Of a DNA stretch of 64,000 nt, positions 37,635 through 46,723 are shown one piece after another. How positions within the stretch are numbered: position 1 is the stretch's first letter; the number at the start of each line of letters is the position of its first letter. The stretch is from positions 62,001-126,000 of the forward strand of contig JBBDYN010000032.1 in assembly GCA_040901465.1 (NCBI GenBank), given 5' to 3'. The notes below the pieces were generated by a model. That model had not been told where the DNA came from. It did not search any database and was given only the letters and a program-made list of their open reading frames with translations. The position numbers and the translations under genes are program-made. The stretch comes from JAUSIF01 sp040901465. GTDB lineage: Bacteria; Pseudomonadota; Alphaproteobacteria; Rhizobiales; Xanthobacteraceae.

Positions 37635-39095
37635 CTAAATCTGGTTGGCGCGAATTTCGTCCGTGAATACATACATGCGGTCGCGAATATTGCTTGTTTG
37701 ACTTGTCATTTCCGCCGCCGCCCGCATCAGTCCCTCCGCCGCCACGGCGGTCTTGTTGGCGATTTGCTCGATCTCGCCGATCGCACCGGTGACAAGCCCG
37801 ACGCCACCCGCAGCCTGATTTACGTTGCCCGCGATGCTCCGCGCGGCCACGACCTGCTCCTCGACCGCCCCGGCAATGCGCGCGGAAAACTGGTTGAGCT
37901 CGCGTATCGTCTTCACGATGGCCTGAATTGCGTTGACCGATCGTGCGGTCGCGCCTTGCATCGCCGCGATCCGGGACGCGATTGTCTGCGTGGCAATCGC
38001 CGTTTGGGTGGCCAGCGCCTTGACCTCCTGTGCGACGACCGCAAAACCGCGACCGGCCTCACCCGCCCGCGCCGCCTCGATCGTGGCATTGAGCGCCAGT
38101 AGATTCGTCTGCGCGGCAATGGCGCTGATCAGGCCGGTCACGTTTTCGATTTCGGAAGCAACCGCCGCCATTTCGTCGATCGTCGAGTTGGTGGTTTCCG
38201 CCTCGTCCACTGCACTCGCCGCGAGCCGAGAGGATGCCGCGGCATTGGCGCCTACCTCCGCGATCGATCGTGCCAGCGCAACCCCCGCCTCGGCCGCCGA
38301 GTTCACCTTCCCCGCAGTATCCCCGGAGGCGGCAGCCGCGGTCAGCGACTGCGTATTGGTCTGCGCGGCGGCGGCGCCGAGCACGTCGGCGTTCGTCCGC
38401 AACGTATTGGCTGCGGTGTGCAATGCTTCTGTCGATTCCGACATCTCGCGCTTGAAGCGATCGAGCAAGCCGCTCACCTGCTCCGCACGCTTCGAAGTCT
38501 GACTGAGATCCTTTTCCCGGCCTTCACCGACACGCTCCAATTGCGCCGCCGATGCGATTGCCTGCCGCCGCGCGTCCTCTGCCTCGGCGAATGCTCGCCG
38601 AATTGTATAGCCGATTCCAATCAGCATGATTGTCTCAACAGTGACGATAATCGCATGCACGGCAACTCGAAAAAAATTGCTGCCGCCCGGATAGACCGCC
38701 GCCGGAAGAAACGAGTCGAGGCTCAAGTGATGCAGGCTGATAAGCGCCGCCGCGAGCACAAGCACGCGCCATTCGCAGAAGCCGGAAAGCATGGCGAGAA
38801 CCGCAAAGTAGTAAAAATGCATCTCGACCTGCCACGGATGGCCGCTGAAGATATAGACGAGGATCGAGGTCTGACCGACCAGCGAAACGGCCAACGCAAA
38901 AGCAACCGTCGTGATCGGGCGCCGCATCCACAAGAGTGCGGCCGGCAAGAGGGCAAGTGCAACCGCCGTCAGCGTGTTTCCGACGACGTCCCGATCGAGC
39001 AGCCACGCGACCACAGCAAGAATGGGAAGATGCACGAAGCCCAGGGCAGTCAATGCGCCGGCAACCGTGCGCTGGAACGTCTCGAGGCTCGTCAT
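37635..39095 (-). CDS. Methyl-accepting chemotaxis protein
   Basis: 486 residues. Five or six hydrophobic helices in the first ~165 residues (e.g. LGFVHLPILAVVAWLL, LTAVALALLPAALLW, HAIIVTVETIMLIGIGYTI) form a membrane-embedded sensor instead of a periplasmic domain. They are followed by a coiled coil and the signalling domain with the conserved tip (IENVTGLISAIAAQTNLLALNATIEAARAGEAGRGFAVVA). ATG 39095 overlaps the upstream gene's stop (ATGA). The ligand is unknown; a membrane-soluble or energy signal fits the topology. Confidence 0.92.
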   Translation of the reverse strand: MTSLETFQRTVAGALTALGFVHLPILAVVAWLLDRDVVGNTLTAVALALLPAALLWMRRPITTVAFALAVSLVGQTSILVYIFSGHPWQVEMHFYYFAVLAMLSGFCEWRVLVLAAALISLHHLSLDSFLPAAVYPGGSNFFRVAVHAIIVTVETIMLIGIGYTIRRAFAEAEDARRQAIASAAQLERVGEGREKDLSQTSKRAEQVSGLLDRFKREMSESTEALHTAANTLRTNADVLGAAAAQTNTQSLTAAAASGDTAGKVNSAAEAGVALARSIAEVGANAAASSRLAASAVDEAETTNSTIDEMAAVASEIENVTGLISAIAAQTNLLALNATIEAARAGEAGRGFAVVAQEVKALATQTAIATQTIASRIAAMQGATARSVNAIQAIVKTIRELNQFSARIAGAVEEQVVAARSIAGNVNQAAGGVGLVTGAIGEIEQIANKTAVAAEGLMRAAAEMTSQTSNIRDRMYVFTDEIRANQI

Positions 39096-39442
39096 TGCAG
39101 TTGTCCGAGTATGGAACTGCCCAGGCACGCGGCCAGTGCCTTCGGGTCGGCCACCATCAACGCACCATTCTCGCGAACGCGCGACGCATAGTCTGGCGTC
39201 TCAGGGATGACCACGGCGATAAATGAATAGCCGCCGAAGCGGACGAACCGCGCGCCCGCTCCGACCGATCGCACGAACACCTCGCGTTCGCTTGTCCATG
39301 GCGAAAATATCACCGCGATCCCGGACTCCGGATCACGCGGTGCAAGCGCTGCGTACGCCGTGACGAGGAAGCTGCCGAGCGCGACGCATGAAATCAGCGC
39401 CACGTCGGCGAGGCGTCGCGTGATTTTGCGGGATTGCTTCAC
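39092..39442 (-). CDS. Single-pass membrane protein coupled to MCP
   Basis: 116 residues starting with GTG 39442 (MKQSRKITRR). One N-terminal helix (LADVALISCVALGSFLVTAYAAL) is followed by a compact exported domain with GIAVIFSPWTSEREVFVRSVGAGARFVRFGGYSFIAVV. Translationally coupled to the chemoreceptor at 37635. It may sense or present something to that receptor. Family not recognised. Confidence 0.8.
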   Translation of the reverse strand: MKQSRKITRRLADVALISCVALGSFLVTAYAALAPRDPESGIAVIFSPWTSEREVFVRSVGAGARFVRFGGYSFIAVVIPETPDYASRVRENGALMVADPKALAACLGSSILGQLQ

Positions 39443-39773
39443 GGGGGACCGGATTCGATCGACGGGGCAAGCCCTACACGCTTACCGGCCGAACGTTAAC
39501 GAACAATTTGTCCAACGGCGCACAACCACTGATTCGATCGACGGTCACTCGAAGGCTTACAGTTGCAAATCGGACGATCGCCAATCACGAGCGCCAATGC
39601 GCGTTCCGGTGCACAATAGACACGCCGACGGCGCGAAGACCCGTGCCGGCCACGACGGCCAAATGCTGATCGACGCCCACCTATCGAGCGTCTACACATC
39701 GCCTCGCGCAATATCGCTTTACATCGAAACCCCGCTCCGCGACGGCCCGCCCCACCCGCACAGGAAATCAATC
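39443..39773. other. Intergenic gap, no gene seen
   Basis: 331 bases between the divergent MCP-linked gene and the GST gene. An open frame runs through it in the GST reading frame but has no start with a ribosome binding site and no recognisable content. I see a short AT-rich stretch (TTAACGAACAATTTGTCC around 39497-39514) that could belong to the leftward promoter. Confidence 0.5.
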
Positions 39774-40406
39774 GTGATCGACCTTTACACCTGGAACACC
39801 CCGAATGGCCGCAAGGTTTCGATCGCCCTTGAAGAGTTCGGCCTGCCCTATAATTCCCATCCCGTGAACATCAATGCGGAAGATCAGTTCACACCGGAAT
39901 TCCTCAAGATCAGTCCGAACAACAAGATTCCGGCGATCATCGACCGCGACAACGGAATGTCGCTGATGGAGTCGGGCGCGATCCTGCTCTATCTCGCCGA
40001 AAAGACCGGCAAGCTCATGCCGAAGGAGCTCGAGGCGCGCTACCGCGTGGTCGAATGGCTGATGTGGCAAATGGGCGGCGTCGGTCCGATCCTCGGCCAA
40101 GTCCACCACTTCGTGAAATACAATAAGGGCAAGGCGCCCTATGCCGAGACGCGCTTCCTGGAAGAGGCGCACCGCATCTACGACGTGCTCGACAAGCGCC
40201 TCGCCGGCCGCGAGTTCGTCGCCGACACCTACTCAGTCGCCGACATCGCGATCTGGCCGTGGATCTCTCGCTACGAGTGGCAGACCATCGATCTCAATCA
40301 ATATCCGAACGTGCGGCGCTGGTACGTGGCGCTCGCCAAGCGCCCCGCCTTCCAGCGCGGCTATCACGTGCCGAACAAGGTCAACGAAATTCCGATGCCC
40401 GCCTAA
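39774..40406 (+). CDS. Glutathione S-transferase
   Basis: 210 residues, GTG start at 39774 behind AGGA. N-terminal thioredoxin fold: LYTWNTPNGRKVSIALEEFGLPY with the Asn-Gly motif of Ure2p/YfcG-type GSTs, and NNKIPAIID...SLMESGAILLYLA. The helical C-domain has VADIAIWPWI. It conjugates or reduces with glutathione. Its stop overlaps by four bases the stop of the convergent monooxygenase. Confidence 0.94.
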   Translation: MIDLYTWNTPNGRKVSIALEEFGLPYNSHPVNINAEDQFTPEFLKISPNNKIPAIIDRDNGMSLMESGAILLYLAEKTGKLMPKELEARYRVVEWLMWQMGGVGPILGQVHHFVKYNKGKAPYAETRFLEEAHRIYDVLDKRLAGREFVADTYSVADIAIWPWISRYEWQTIDLNQYPNVRRWYVALAKRPAFQRGYHVPNKVNEIPMPA

Positions 40407-42049
40407 TGCTTCATCAAGAGATCGACGAGCGCGCGCGTGAGTTCGCCGAATGGGTCGCGGTGCATAGAGCGGGCGCGCCAGGCAATGAAGCCATCGGGAC
40501 GCACCAGCGCAGCACCTGACGGATAGAGCCCGTACGCTTCGCAGAAGCGGCGTTCGGGATCGAGCACATATTGACTGCCGACGCAAAACGCGTCGAGCCG
40601 AAGCGCGTGGAACTGGGCCGCCGCATCTCGCGCGGCATCGCACCAGCCGCCTCCCTCGGGTCCGGTTAGCAGCACGAACGAGCGGCCGAACAGGTCGATA
40701 GTCGAGAGCCGCTCCCCGCGCCGTTCGAGCCACACGTGCGGCGCACGCGAGCCCGGCCTGCCGAACGTCTCACGCGGGTCCTGATGCACCTGATCAACGC
40801 CGTTCTCAGCGATGACGGCAGGTGAATGATAGAGATAGCCGAGCTCGATATTGAAATCGTGCGCGGGCGGCTGATAGTCGTTCGCCCCGAGATAGGGCGC
40901 GGTGCGCGTCACATAGCGGGTGTAGGCCTGCTCCACCGTGAACTTGCCGACCGGCCGCCGCTCCGGTTCGTAAGTCGCCAGGAGCCGCGACCCTGCACCG
41001 CCGTTCAGCACCATCGCGAGCTTCCAGGCGAGATTGTGCGCGTCATGGATGCCCGTATTGCCGCCGAACCCGCCGTTCGGCGGCATCAGGTGCGCGGCAT
41101 CGCCGGCGAGGAAGATGCGGCCCTCCTGAAAATTGTGCGCCACGTCCGAGGTCGCGCGCCACCGCGCAACGCCGTCGATCTTCACCGCCAGGTCCGGCAC
41201 ACCCGCGCCGGCGCGGACGAATTCGATGAGCCGCTCCTCGCTGACGTCCGCCGCCGCGTTCGCCGCCGATTTCGGATCGGCCTTCGGGTCGCCGACCGTG
41301 TTCACGACAAGGAACCCCGACTGGCATTCCTTGTCCATTCGGAAAAACCCGCCGATCGTCGGGTTATTGATATAGATGACGCTCAAGGGCTTGCCGCCCA
41401 GCTGCGGAGAAAGGTCGGCGTGGAAATAGATCGTGATGCTGTTGGAAAAGACGCCGCGCCCTTCGAACGCGATTCCGAGCAGCTCGCGAATTTTGCTGTG
41501 CGCGCCGTCCGCGGCAATCAAATATTCGCCGCGGAACTTGTGCTCACTGCCATTCTCCATGTCCTTAGCCGTCAGCGTGACGCCGCTTGCGCCCTGCTCT
41601 ACGGCCACGACTTCCATCCCCTCCAGCACCTGCGCGCCGGCCTCCCTTGCGCGCTTCCGGAGGATCGGCTCGAGCCCCGGCTGACTGACGAACAATCGCC
41701 GGCACGGGCTGAGTGCGTCGACACCCTCGTTCAGGCTTGGAATGATATCGGCGAGCTTCTTGCCCGCGAGCGTATCCATGATGACGAGTGCGCCCTCGGG
41801 CATGAACTCTTTTTCCGACTGGGCACGCACCTCCGCTTCGATCCCCGCCGAACGGAACATCTCAAGCGTACGCATATGGAAGAAGGCAGCGCGCGGGAGC
41901 GGCGAGCCGCCCTTCAGCCGCTCAAGCGCAAGCGACGGTATGCCGTTCTGCGCGAGAAACATCGCCGCCGACAGGCCGACCAACCCTCCACCGGCGATCA
42001 GAACCGGCGCTTCGTTGCCGTCGCTCCGCAGGCTATGCTCAGCACTCAT
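40403..42049 (-). CDS. FAD-dependent aromatic monooxygenase
   Basis: 548 residues. FAD-binding GGGLVGLSAAMFLA at the N-terminus, the DG motif ADGAHSKIRELLGI, the GD motif LAGDAAHLMPPNGGFGGNTGIHDAHNLAWKL, and a C-terminal thioredoxin-like domain: the layout of PheA/MhpA/TcmG-like hydroxylases. It hydroxylates an aromatic ring using NAD(P)H and O2. A divergent FAH-family hydrolase gene 220 bases away suggests a small aromatic degradation locus; no ring-cleavage enzyme is adjacent. Confidence 0.92.
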   Translation of the reverse strand: MSAEHSLRSDGNEAPVLIAGGGLVGLSAAMFLAQNGIPSLALERLKGGSPLPRAAFFHMRTLEMFRSAGIEAEVRAQSEKEFMPEGALVIMDTLAGKKLADIIPSLNEGVDALSPCRRLFVSQPGLEPILRKRAREAGAQVLEGMEVVAVEQGASGVTLTAKDMENGSEHKFRGEYLIAADGAHSKIRELLGIAFEGRGVFSNSITIYFHADLSPQLGGKPLSVIYINNPTIGGFFRMDKECQSGFLVVNTVGDPKADPKSAANAAADVSEERLIEFVRAGAGVPDLAVKIDGVARWRATSDVAHNFQEGRIFLAGDAAHLMPPNGGFGGNTGIHDAHNLAWKLAMVLNGGAGSRLLATYEPERRPVGKFTVEQAYTRYVTRTAPYLGANDYQPPAHDFNIELGYLYHSPAVIAENGVDQVHQDPRETFGRPGSRAPHVWLERRGERLSTIDLFGRSFVLLTGPEGGGWCDAARDAAAQFHALRLDAFCVGSQYVLDPERRFCEAYGLYPSGAALVRPDGFIAWRARSMHRDPFGELTRALVDLLMKH

Positions 42050-42269
42050 GAACGCGCTCCCTTGGTCCCTTGAAACTTCTTTTGCAGCGAGCTTAGTCGA
42101 TGCGGCCGGCCGGCGAAAATATTGCGTCGTTTATCCTTATGCTGGCGGCCTGGACGCACCGACGTAACACCAAGCCGATGTAATAAAACGACAATCCGGC
42201 CTTGTACCGCAGTCGGAAACACGGAAACCTGCATGCGCAGGATCGGCTTGCGCGGCACAAGAGGCATTC

Positions 42270-43244
42270 ATGAAGCTCGCAAGTTTTCGCCATCACGGCC
42301 GCGACCGGCTCGGCTTCGCGGCCGGCGACGGTCTTGTCGAGATCGAAGTGGTCGCGCGCGCGATGCGCAAGGCCGCCATTCCCCTTCACGACATGATCGC
42401 GCTGATCGAATCCGGCGAAGGCGGCCTGCGCTACCTGCGCGACGCGCATGCATTCGTGGCGAAGAATCCGAAATTGGTTTCGCTCATCGATTTTTCCGAA
42501 GTCGAGTGGCATCCGCCGGTGCGGCGGCCCTCGAAAATCCTCGGCATCGCGCTCAATAATTCCGCGAGCGACGCCCGCAAGATCAGCGCGCCGCAGCATC
42601 CGCTCTTTTTCATGAAGCCCGCCTCGTCCCTCGTGGGCCACGGCGGTGAAATCGTCGTGCACGACTATTACGGCAGCGTGCATCCGGAGCCCGAGCTTGC
42701 CGTCGTCATCGGCAAGCATTGCCGCGACGTGAAGGCCGAGGACGCCTACGACGTCGTCTATGGCTACTCGATCTTCAACGACATGACGGGCAGCGCCATG
42801 CGCGCGGAAGACCGCGTGCACTATTACGCGCTCTATCCGAGGAAGGACGACCCCACCAAGGTCGAGCAGGTGGAGCAGCATCTCTCCTATGCCGCGCGCT
42901 ACAAGGGCGCCGACACATTCGCTCCCATGGGACCGTGGCTGGCGACCAAGGATGAGGTGACCGACCCGCACGCGCTCGAAGTGCGCTGCTGGCACAAGGA
43001 CGAGCTGATCGCCGAGGACAGCACCGCCTATTACAAATACACGGTGCCGAAGGCGATCGAGTTCATCACGCGCTTTCATTCCCTGTGGCCGGGAGACGTG
43101 ATTGCGATGGGCACGGCGTTCCGGCCCGGCGGCGCGCGCAGGAGCCTGCACACTGCCGATGTCACGAAGTACGGGGGGCCGGTGAAGGTCGAGATCACCG
43201 GGCTCGGCACGCTCGTCAATCCCGTGCGCCGGGTCGGCGCATGA
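42270..43244 (+). CDS. Fumarylacetoacetate hydrolase family protein
   Basis: 324 residues. FAH fold with metal ligands visible in EPELAVVIGKHCRDV and SIFNDMTGSAMRAED, then FAPMGPWLATKDEV, as in 2-keto-4-pentenoate hydratase / fumarylpyruvate hydrolase. Substrate unclear. It is divergent from the monooxygenase at 40403 and overlaps the next membrane protein gene by four bases (ATGA). Confidence 0.93.
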   Translation: MKLASFRHHGRDRLGFAAGDGLVEIEVVARAMRKAAIPLHDMIALIESGEGGLRYLRDAHAFVAKNPKLVSLIDFSEVEWHPPVRRPSKILGIALNNSASDARKISAPQHPLFFMKPASSLVGHGGEIVVHDYYGSVHPEPELAVVIGKHCRDVKAEDAYDVVYGYSIFNDMTGSAMRAEDRVHYYALYPRKDDPTKVEQVEQHLSYAARYKGADTFAPMGPWLATKDEVTDPHALEVRCWHKDELIAEDSTAYYKYTVPKAIEFITRFHSLWPGDVIAMGTAFRPGGARRSLHTADVTKYGGPVKVEITGLGTLVNPVRRVGA

Positions 43245-43543
43245 AGCAACTCGTCGCGGATTTGTGGAACGGGCGGCTGCCGCTCGCGCGCGCGTTCTGG
43301 GAGTATGCGATCGTCTATGGCTCGCTCGCCAATCTCGTTGCGACGCTTTTCGCGCTCGCCGCCTTCGCCAAGGACTTGCCCGCGGCGCTCGGCCTTTTCC
43401 TTTTTTTTCTGCCCGCGCCCTACAATCTATTGATGGTCGTCTCGGTCTGGAAAAGTGCGGCGCGCTATCAGGGACCTGTCATGTGGCCAGCGCTCGCGCG
43501 CGTGCTGATCGTCGTTTGGGCAGCGGTCTGCTCGCTCGCATAA
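43241..43543 (+). CDS. Small membrane protein
   Basis: 100 residues, three predicted transmembrane helices (VYGSLANLVATLFALAAF, AALGLFLFFLPAPYNLLMVVSVW, ALARVLIVVWAAVCSLA). The ATG overlaps the stop of the FAH-family gene, so it is translationally coupled. No recognised domain. Confidence 0.82.
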   Translation: MKQLVADLWNGRLPLARAFWEYAIVYGSLANLVATLFALAAFAKDLPAALGLFLFFLPAPYNLLMVVSVWKSAARYQGPVMWPALARVLIVVWAAVCSLA

Positions 43544-43626
43544 ATGTCGCGCTTTCGCCGCAAATCCGCCGCCGGAACCGATTGTCCGCCTCCGCCGTTA
43601 TGGGTCACACGTACTAGGAGGCGAAT

Positions 43627-43959
43627 ATGAGCGATTATCGTGATCCGCGTGACCCGATCCGCCGGGATCCGCTCTACGACGGATTGAATGATCCGGCGCT
43701 CAATCAAATGCGTGCGCAGGCCGTGGGCCCGGGCATGGCGCTCGCATGGTTCCTCGGCCTCGTGCTGTTCATCGGCGTTTTGATCTTCGCGTTCGGCGGT
43801 TCCGACAATCCGCGCGTCGCGGGGACTGAGACCGGCCAGCCCGCGCCCGCCGGCGAAACCCGCATCGGGCCGGAGCCTACGCCCGCGCCGTCGACGACGC
43901 CGCCGGCCAATACCCCGGCCACTCCCGCCCCGCCCGCGAAAAGCCCGCCGGCGCAGTAA
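43627..43959 (+). CDS. Single-pass membrane protein with Pro/Thr tail
   Basis: 110 residues. An Asp/Arg-rich head (MSDYRDPRDPIRRDPLYDG), one helix (GMALAWFLGLVLFIGVLIFAFGG), then a Pro/Ala/Thr-rich tail that is probably periplasmic and disordered. TAGGAGG sits eight bases before the ATG. A terminator hairpin follows. A familiar type of hypothetical protein in Hyphomicrobiales; function unknown. Confidence 0.85.
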   Translation: MSDYRDPRDPIRRDPLYDGLNDPALNQMRAQAVGPGMALAWFLGLVLFIGVLIFAFGGSDNPRVAGTETGQPAPAGETRIGPEPTPAPSTTPPANTPATPAPPAKSPPAQ

Positions 43960-43979
43960 CGCAATAACCGAGTATCGAG

Positions 43980-44010
43980 AGCCCCGGCCCTGCGGCCGGG
44001 GCTTTCGTTT
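43980..44010 (+). terminator. Rho-independent terminator
   Basis: Perfect 10-base stem AGCCCCGGCC (43980-43989) and GGCCGGGGCT (43994-44003) with a CTGC loop, then TTCGTTT. It lies 21 bases after the stop of the 43627-43959 gene. Confidence 0.88.
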
Positions 44011-44139
44011 GCGCGTGCCCTATTCGGTCCATTGCAGGGCCACGAAAATGTCCCGCGGCGCTGGTCCTCTCCCGGCCGGCGGGGCCCCACAGTTTTGCGT
44101 ACGCGCCCGACGGGGTTCTAACGGGCGACGGGAGGGGAA

Positions 44140-45165
44140 ATGCGTACTGCCGCGCGCCTGATTTCCGTTTTTTTGCTTCCGCTGATCGCCGCTTCGCCGG
44201 TTGCCGCCGCCCCGCGCGCGGACGCGCCGGCCTCCGCCGAGGCGGTCCTCGGCTGGATCAACCAGTACCGGCTGAAGCCGGAGCCGCACCGCGTGCCCGA
44301 GGCAATGCGGGCGGCCGGCAAGCTCGGCGCGTTCAAGGACCCGGAACAGGCCGGCGTCTATATCGGCTTTCTCGCCGGCGTGCTGAACGCCAATCCCGCG
44401 CACGCGGAAAGCACCATCGCGAAAATCCTGCCGCTCCCACCCGACCAGCAATGGGTCGTGGTGCGCGCCATCGCTTATTCCGGCCTGAAAAACTGGAAGG
44501 GACTCCTCCACGCGTTCAAGATGCACATGCCCGGCCGCACGCCGATGATCGACAAATACCTCGCCGGCAAGCTGCCGACGCTCGAGCAGATCGAATACGT
44601 GAGGAACGAGCCCTCCGCGCTCGCGCGCCTGTTCCGGAAAACCGAGGAGCCGAAGGAGGCGCGGCTCGAGCCGACGCCCGACCTGATCGACACGCTCTGG
44701 GGATTCTACTTCGCGACCGGCGCCTATGGCCCGGTCGGGCGCATCGTCGCCATGCTGCCCTGGTCCGAAGAGCCCGATGACGTGGAGCGGCTCACCCTCG
44801 GCGGCATGGCGAAATACACGCTCGCGAGCAACTCCGCGCGCGACCATGAGCTCCTGAAAATGCTGAGATGGACCGCGAAAAACCAGGAGAAGAAGACGGC
44901 GAAGATCGTGGCCGAGATCGTCGACGCGGCCGAGACCATGCAGACCGCAAAGATCCGCAAGGAGGCGCTCGCCGCGATCGAGGAGCTGAAGCGCAAGGGG
45001 CCTGGCTCGCGCCGCAAGATCGCGGGCTGGGGCCAGATCGGTCAAGGCGCGTTGGCGCTCGGCTGCATCGGCGCCGCAGTCGCCGGCGCCGTCGCAATCG
45101 GCCTGCCCTGCGTGATCGGCGGCGCGGTTTCCTCGGCCGCGCTCAATTGGGCGACCCAGGAGTGA
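44140..45165 (+). CDS. Large secreted hypothetical protein
   Basis: 341 residues with a signal peptide (LISVFLLPLIAASPVAAAP) and a helical body (VLGWINQYRLKPEPHRVPEAMRAAGKLGAFKDPE...). The end is a Gly/Ala-rich hydrophobic hairpin (GALALGCIGAAVAGAVAIGLPCVIGGAVSSAALNW) with two cysteines. The tail looks like a glycine-zipper membrane insert. GGAGGGG lies immediately upstream of the ATG. I do not recognise a family. Confidence 0.82.
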   Translation: MRTAARLISVFLLPLIAASPVAAAPRADAPASAEAVLGWINQYRLKPEPHRVPEAMRAAGKLGAFKDPEQAGVYIGFLAGVLNANPAHAESTIAKILPLPPDQQWVVVRAIAYSGLKNWKGLLHAFKMHMPGRTPMIDKYLAGKLPTLEQIEYVRNEPSALARLFRKTEEPKEARLEPTPDLIDTLWGFYFATGAYGPVGRIVAMLPWSEEPDDVERLTLGGMAKYTLASNSARDHELLKMLRWTAKNQEKKTAKIVAEIVDAAETMQTAKIRKEALAAIEELKRKGPGSRRKIAGWGQIGQGALALGCIGAAVAGAVAIGLPCVIGGAVSSAALNWATQE

Positions 45166-45242
45166 ATGGAACCCGCGATCACAAAACGGTCGCGAACGTT
45201 CCCTACCTTATCTCATGCGGGAGCAAGCATGAGGAGTTGACC

Positions 45243-45701
45243 ATGCCGGTTAAGCCGATTCCCGAGGGCTATCACACCGTCACCCCCTATCTCATGGTGC
45301 GCGACGCTAACGCGACCATCGAATTTCTGAAGAAGGCATTCGGCGCGGAACAACCGCATCCGCCGATGAAGAACCCCCAAGGCAAGATCATGCACGCCGA
45401 GATCAAGATCGGCGACTCGCGCGTGATGCTCGGTGAGGGCAACGAGCAATGGCCCGCGTCGCCGAGCGCGCTCTATCTGTACGTTCCGGACGCTGACGCC
45501 GTCTACAAGCGCGCGTTGGCGGCCGGCGCGATGTCGACCGTCGAGCCCATGGACCAGTTCTACGGCGACCGTGCCGGCTGCGTGAAAGACCAGAGCGGCA
45601 ATATGTGGTGGATCGCGACCCACAAGGAAGATGTGTCGCGCGCTGAACTCACCAAGCGCGGCGAGGAATATTTCCGGAAGCAGAAGGAAAAAGCTGCGTG
45701 A
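45243..45701 (+). CDS. VOC (PhnB/glyoxalase-like) protein
   Basis: 152 residues, one VOC module: TVTPYLMVRDANATIEFLKKAFGAE...IMHAEIKIGDSRVMLGE...ALYLYVPDADAVYKRALAAGA...FYGDRAGCVKDQSGNMWWIATHKE. This is the PhnB-like branch related to glyoxalase and bleomycin-resistance proteins. GAGGAG precedes ATG 45243. Function unresolved. Confidence 0.92.
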   Translation: MPVKPIPEGYHTVTPYLMVRDANATIEFLKKAFGAEQPHPPMKNPQGKIMHAEIKIGDSRVMLGEGNEQWPASPSALYLYVPDADAVYKRALAAGAMSTVEPMDQFYGDRAGCVKDQSGNMWWIATHKEDVSRAELTKRGEEYFRKQKEKAA

Positions 45702-45756
45702 GTGCCCGCGATTCCGGTCGAGCCGCGCAATGCGCGGCTCCCCGGGATTTCTCTTG

Positions 45757-46101
45757 CTAAACCACGACCTTTGATTTGGCTGCCCGCAACTTCGCGGCAG
45801 GCCTGTACACTTCCTTGCGGCCGGCGCAACAATCTTCCGTGAGAAACTGGATCAGCCCGCGCAGTGCCGCGTAATCGGCACTGTAAATGATCGAACGCGC
45901 CTCCCGCCGCGCATCGACGAGCCCGGCCCGCTCCAGCTCCTTAAGATGGAACGATAAATTGGAGGGCGAGACGCCAACCTCGTCGGCGATTGCGCCGGCC
46001 GCAAAGCCTGCTGGCCCCGCGCGGACTAGCAGACGCAGGATCGCGAGCCGCGTGTCCTGCGCGAGCGCGGCGAAGGACCGGAGGGCTTGACTCTCTTTCA
46101 T
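45757..46101 (-). CDS. ArsR-family regulator with CC motif
   Basis: 114 residues. The winged helix is AQDTRLAILRLLVRAGPAGFAAGAIADEVGVSPSNLSFHLKELERAGLVDARR, and a vicinal cysteine pair lies near the C-terminus (TEDCCAGRKE), the position used for arsenite sensing in several ArsR types. It is divergent from a DUF6428-like gene with an inverted-repeat operator between them. No arsenate reductase or efflux gene is adjacent, so the signal remains uncertain. Confidence 0.92.
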   Translation of the reverse strand: MKESQALRSFAALAQDTRLAILRLLVRAGPAGFAAGAIADEVGVSPSNLSFHLKELERAGLVDARREARSIIYSADYAALRGLIQFLTEDCCAGRKEVYRPAAKLRAAKSKVVV

Positions 46102-46103
46102 AT

Positions 46104-46135
46104 TTCAATATTCTTTGAATAGTTGAATTATTGAA
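46104..46135. promoter_or_regulatory. Putative ArsR operator
   Basis: TTCAATATTC...GAATTATTGAA: an imperfect inverted repeat of TTCAATA/TATTGAA ends (46104-46110 and 46129-46135) around TTGAATAGTTGAA. It is an AT-rich island between the divergent ArsR and DUF6428-like genes and matches the general form of ArsR operators. Confidence 0.75.
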
Positions 46136-46150
46136 ACGAGGATAGCTCTG

Positions 46151-46675
46151 ATGCTCGCCCCTGCCAAGTCCCCCGGCCTCCCGGCGGCCCATGCCACTTC
46201 GCTCGCCGGGACCGCCCTCAGTCTCCAAGCGCTACGCGTTGCGCTCGCGCCACATGCCGGCAAGCCTCTCGTCTTCGAATACGACGGCCGCACGGTGCAG
46301 TCGGGATACCACATGACCGAGGTAAAATCCGGTTGGTTTGCATCCCTCGACTGCGGGGCCAATCCGGAAAACTGGCGCGAAACCATCATCCAGCTTTGGG
46401 ACGTACCGGAGGCCGATCGCGCGCACATGCCGGTCGCGACATTTCTCGCTATCATCGGCAAAGTAACGAGCGAGCTCGATTTCGATCCCGACGCGCGTCT
46501 CACCTTCGAGGTGAGCGACGGTGTGTCTGCGATGCAACTCTTCAGCGCGGTTTCAGTCGAAGAAGCAGACAGTGCCGTGCGCGTTTCACTCGGCAACTTG
46601 CCATCGAGCTGCAAGCCGCGCGACCGCTGGCTCAAGAACGAGGATTCACCCAAGGCGAGCCGCTGCTGCTCATAG
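46151..46675 (+). CDS. DUF6428-like protein
   Basis: 174 residues: GKPLVFEYDGRTVQSGYHMTEVKSGWFASLDCGANPENWRETIIQLWD, then SELDFDPDARLTFEVSD and a Cys-Cys near the end (SRCCS). From memory this is the DUF6428 family, often next to ArsR genes. It is divergent from the ArsR gene and shares its operator region, so it is likely under its control. Biochemical role unknown; thiol pairs suggest metal or metalloid binding. Confidence 0.78.
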   Translation: MLAPAKSPGLPAAHATSLAGTALSLQALRVALAPHAGKPLVFEYDGRTVQSGYHMTEVKSGWFASLDCGANPENWRETIIQLWDVPEADRAHMPVATFLAIIGKVTSELDFDPDARLTFEVSDGVSAMQLFSAVSVEEADSAVRVSLGNLPSSCKPRDRWLKNEDSPKASRCCS

Positions 46676-46723
46676 CCGCCAGCAGCCTCGTTGTGACAAG
46701 GTGGGGCCTGAAACGAGGGCCCC

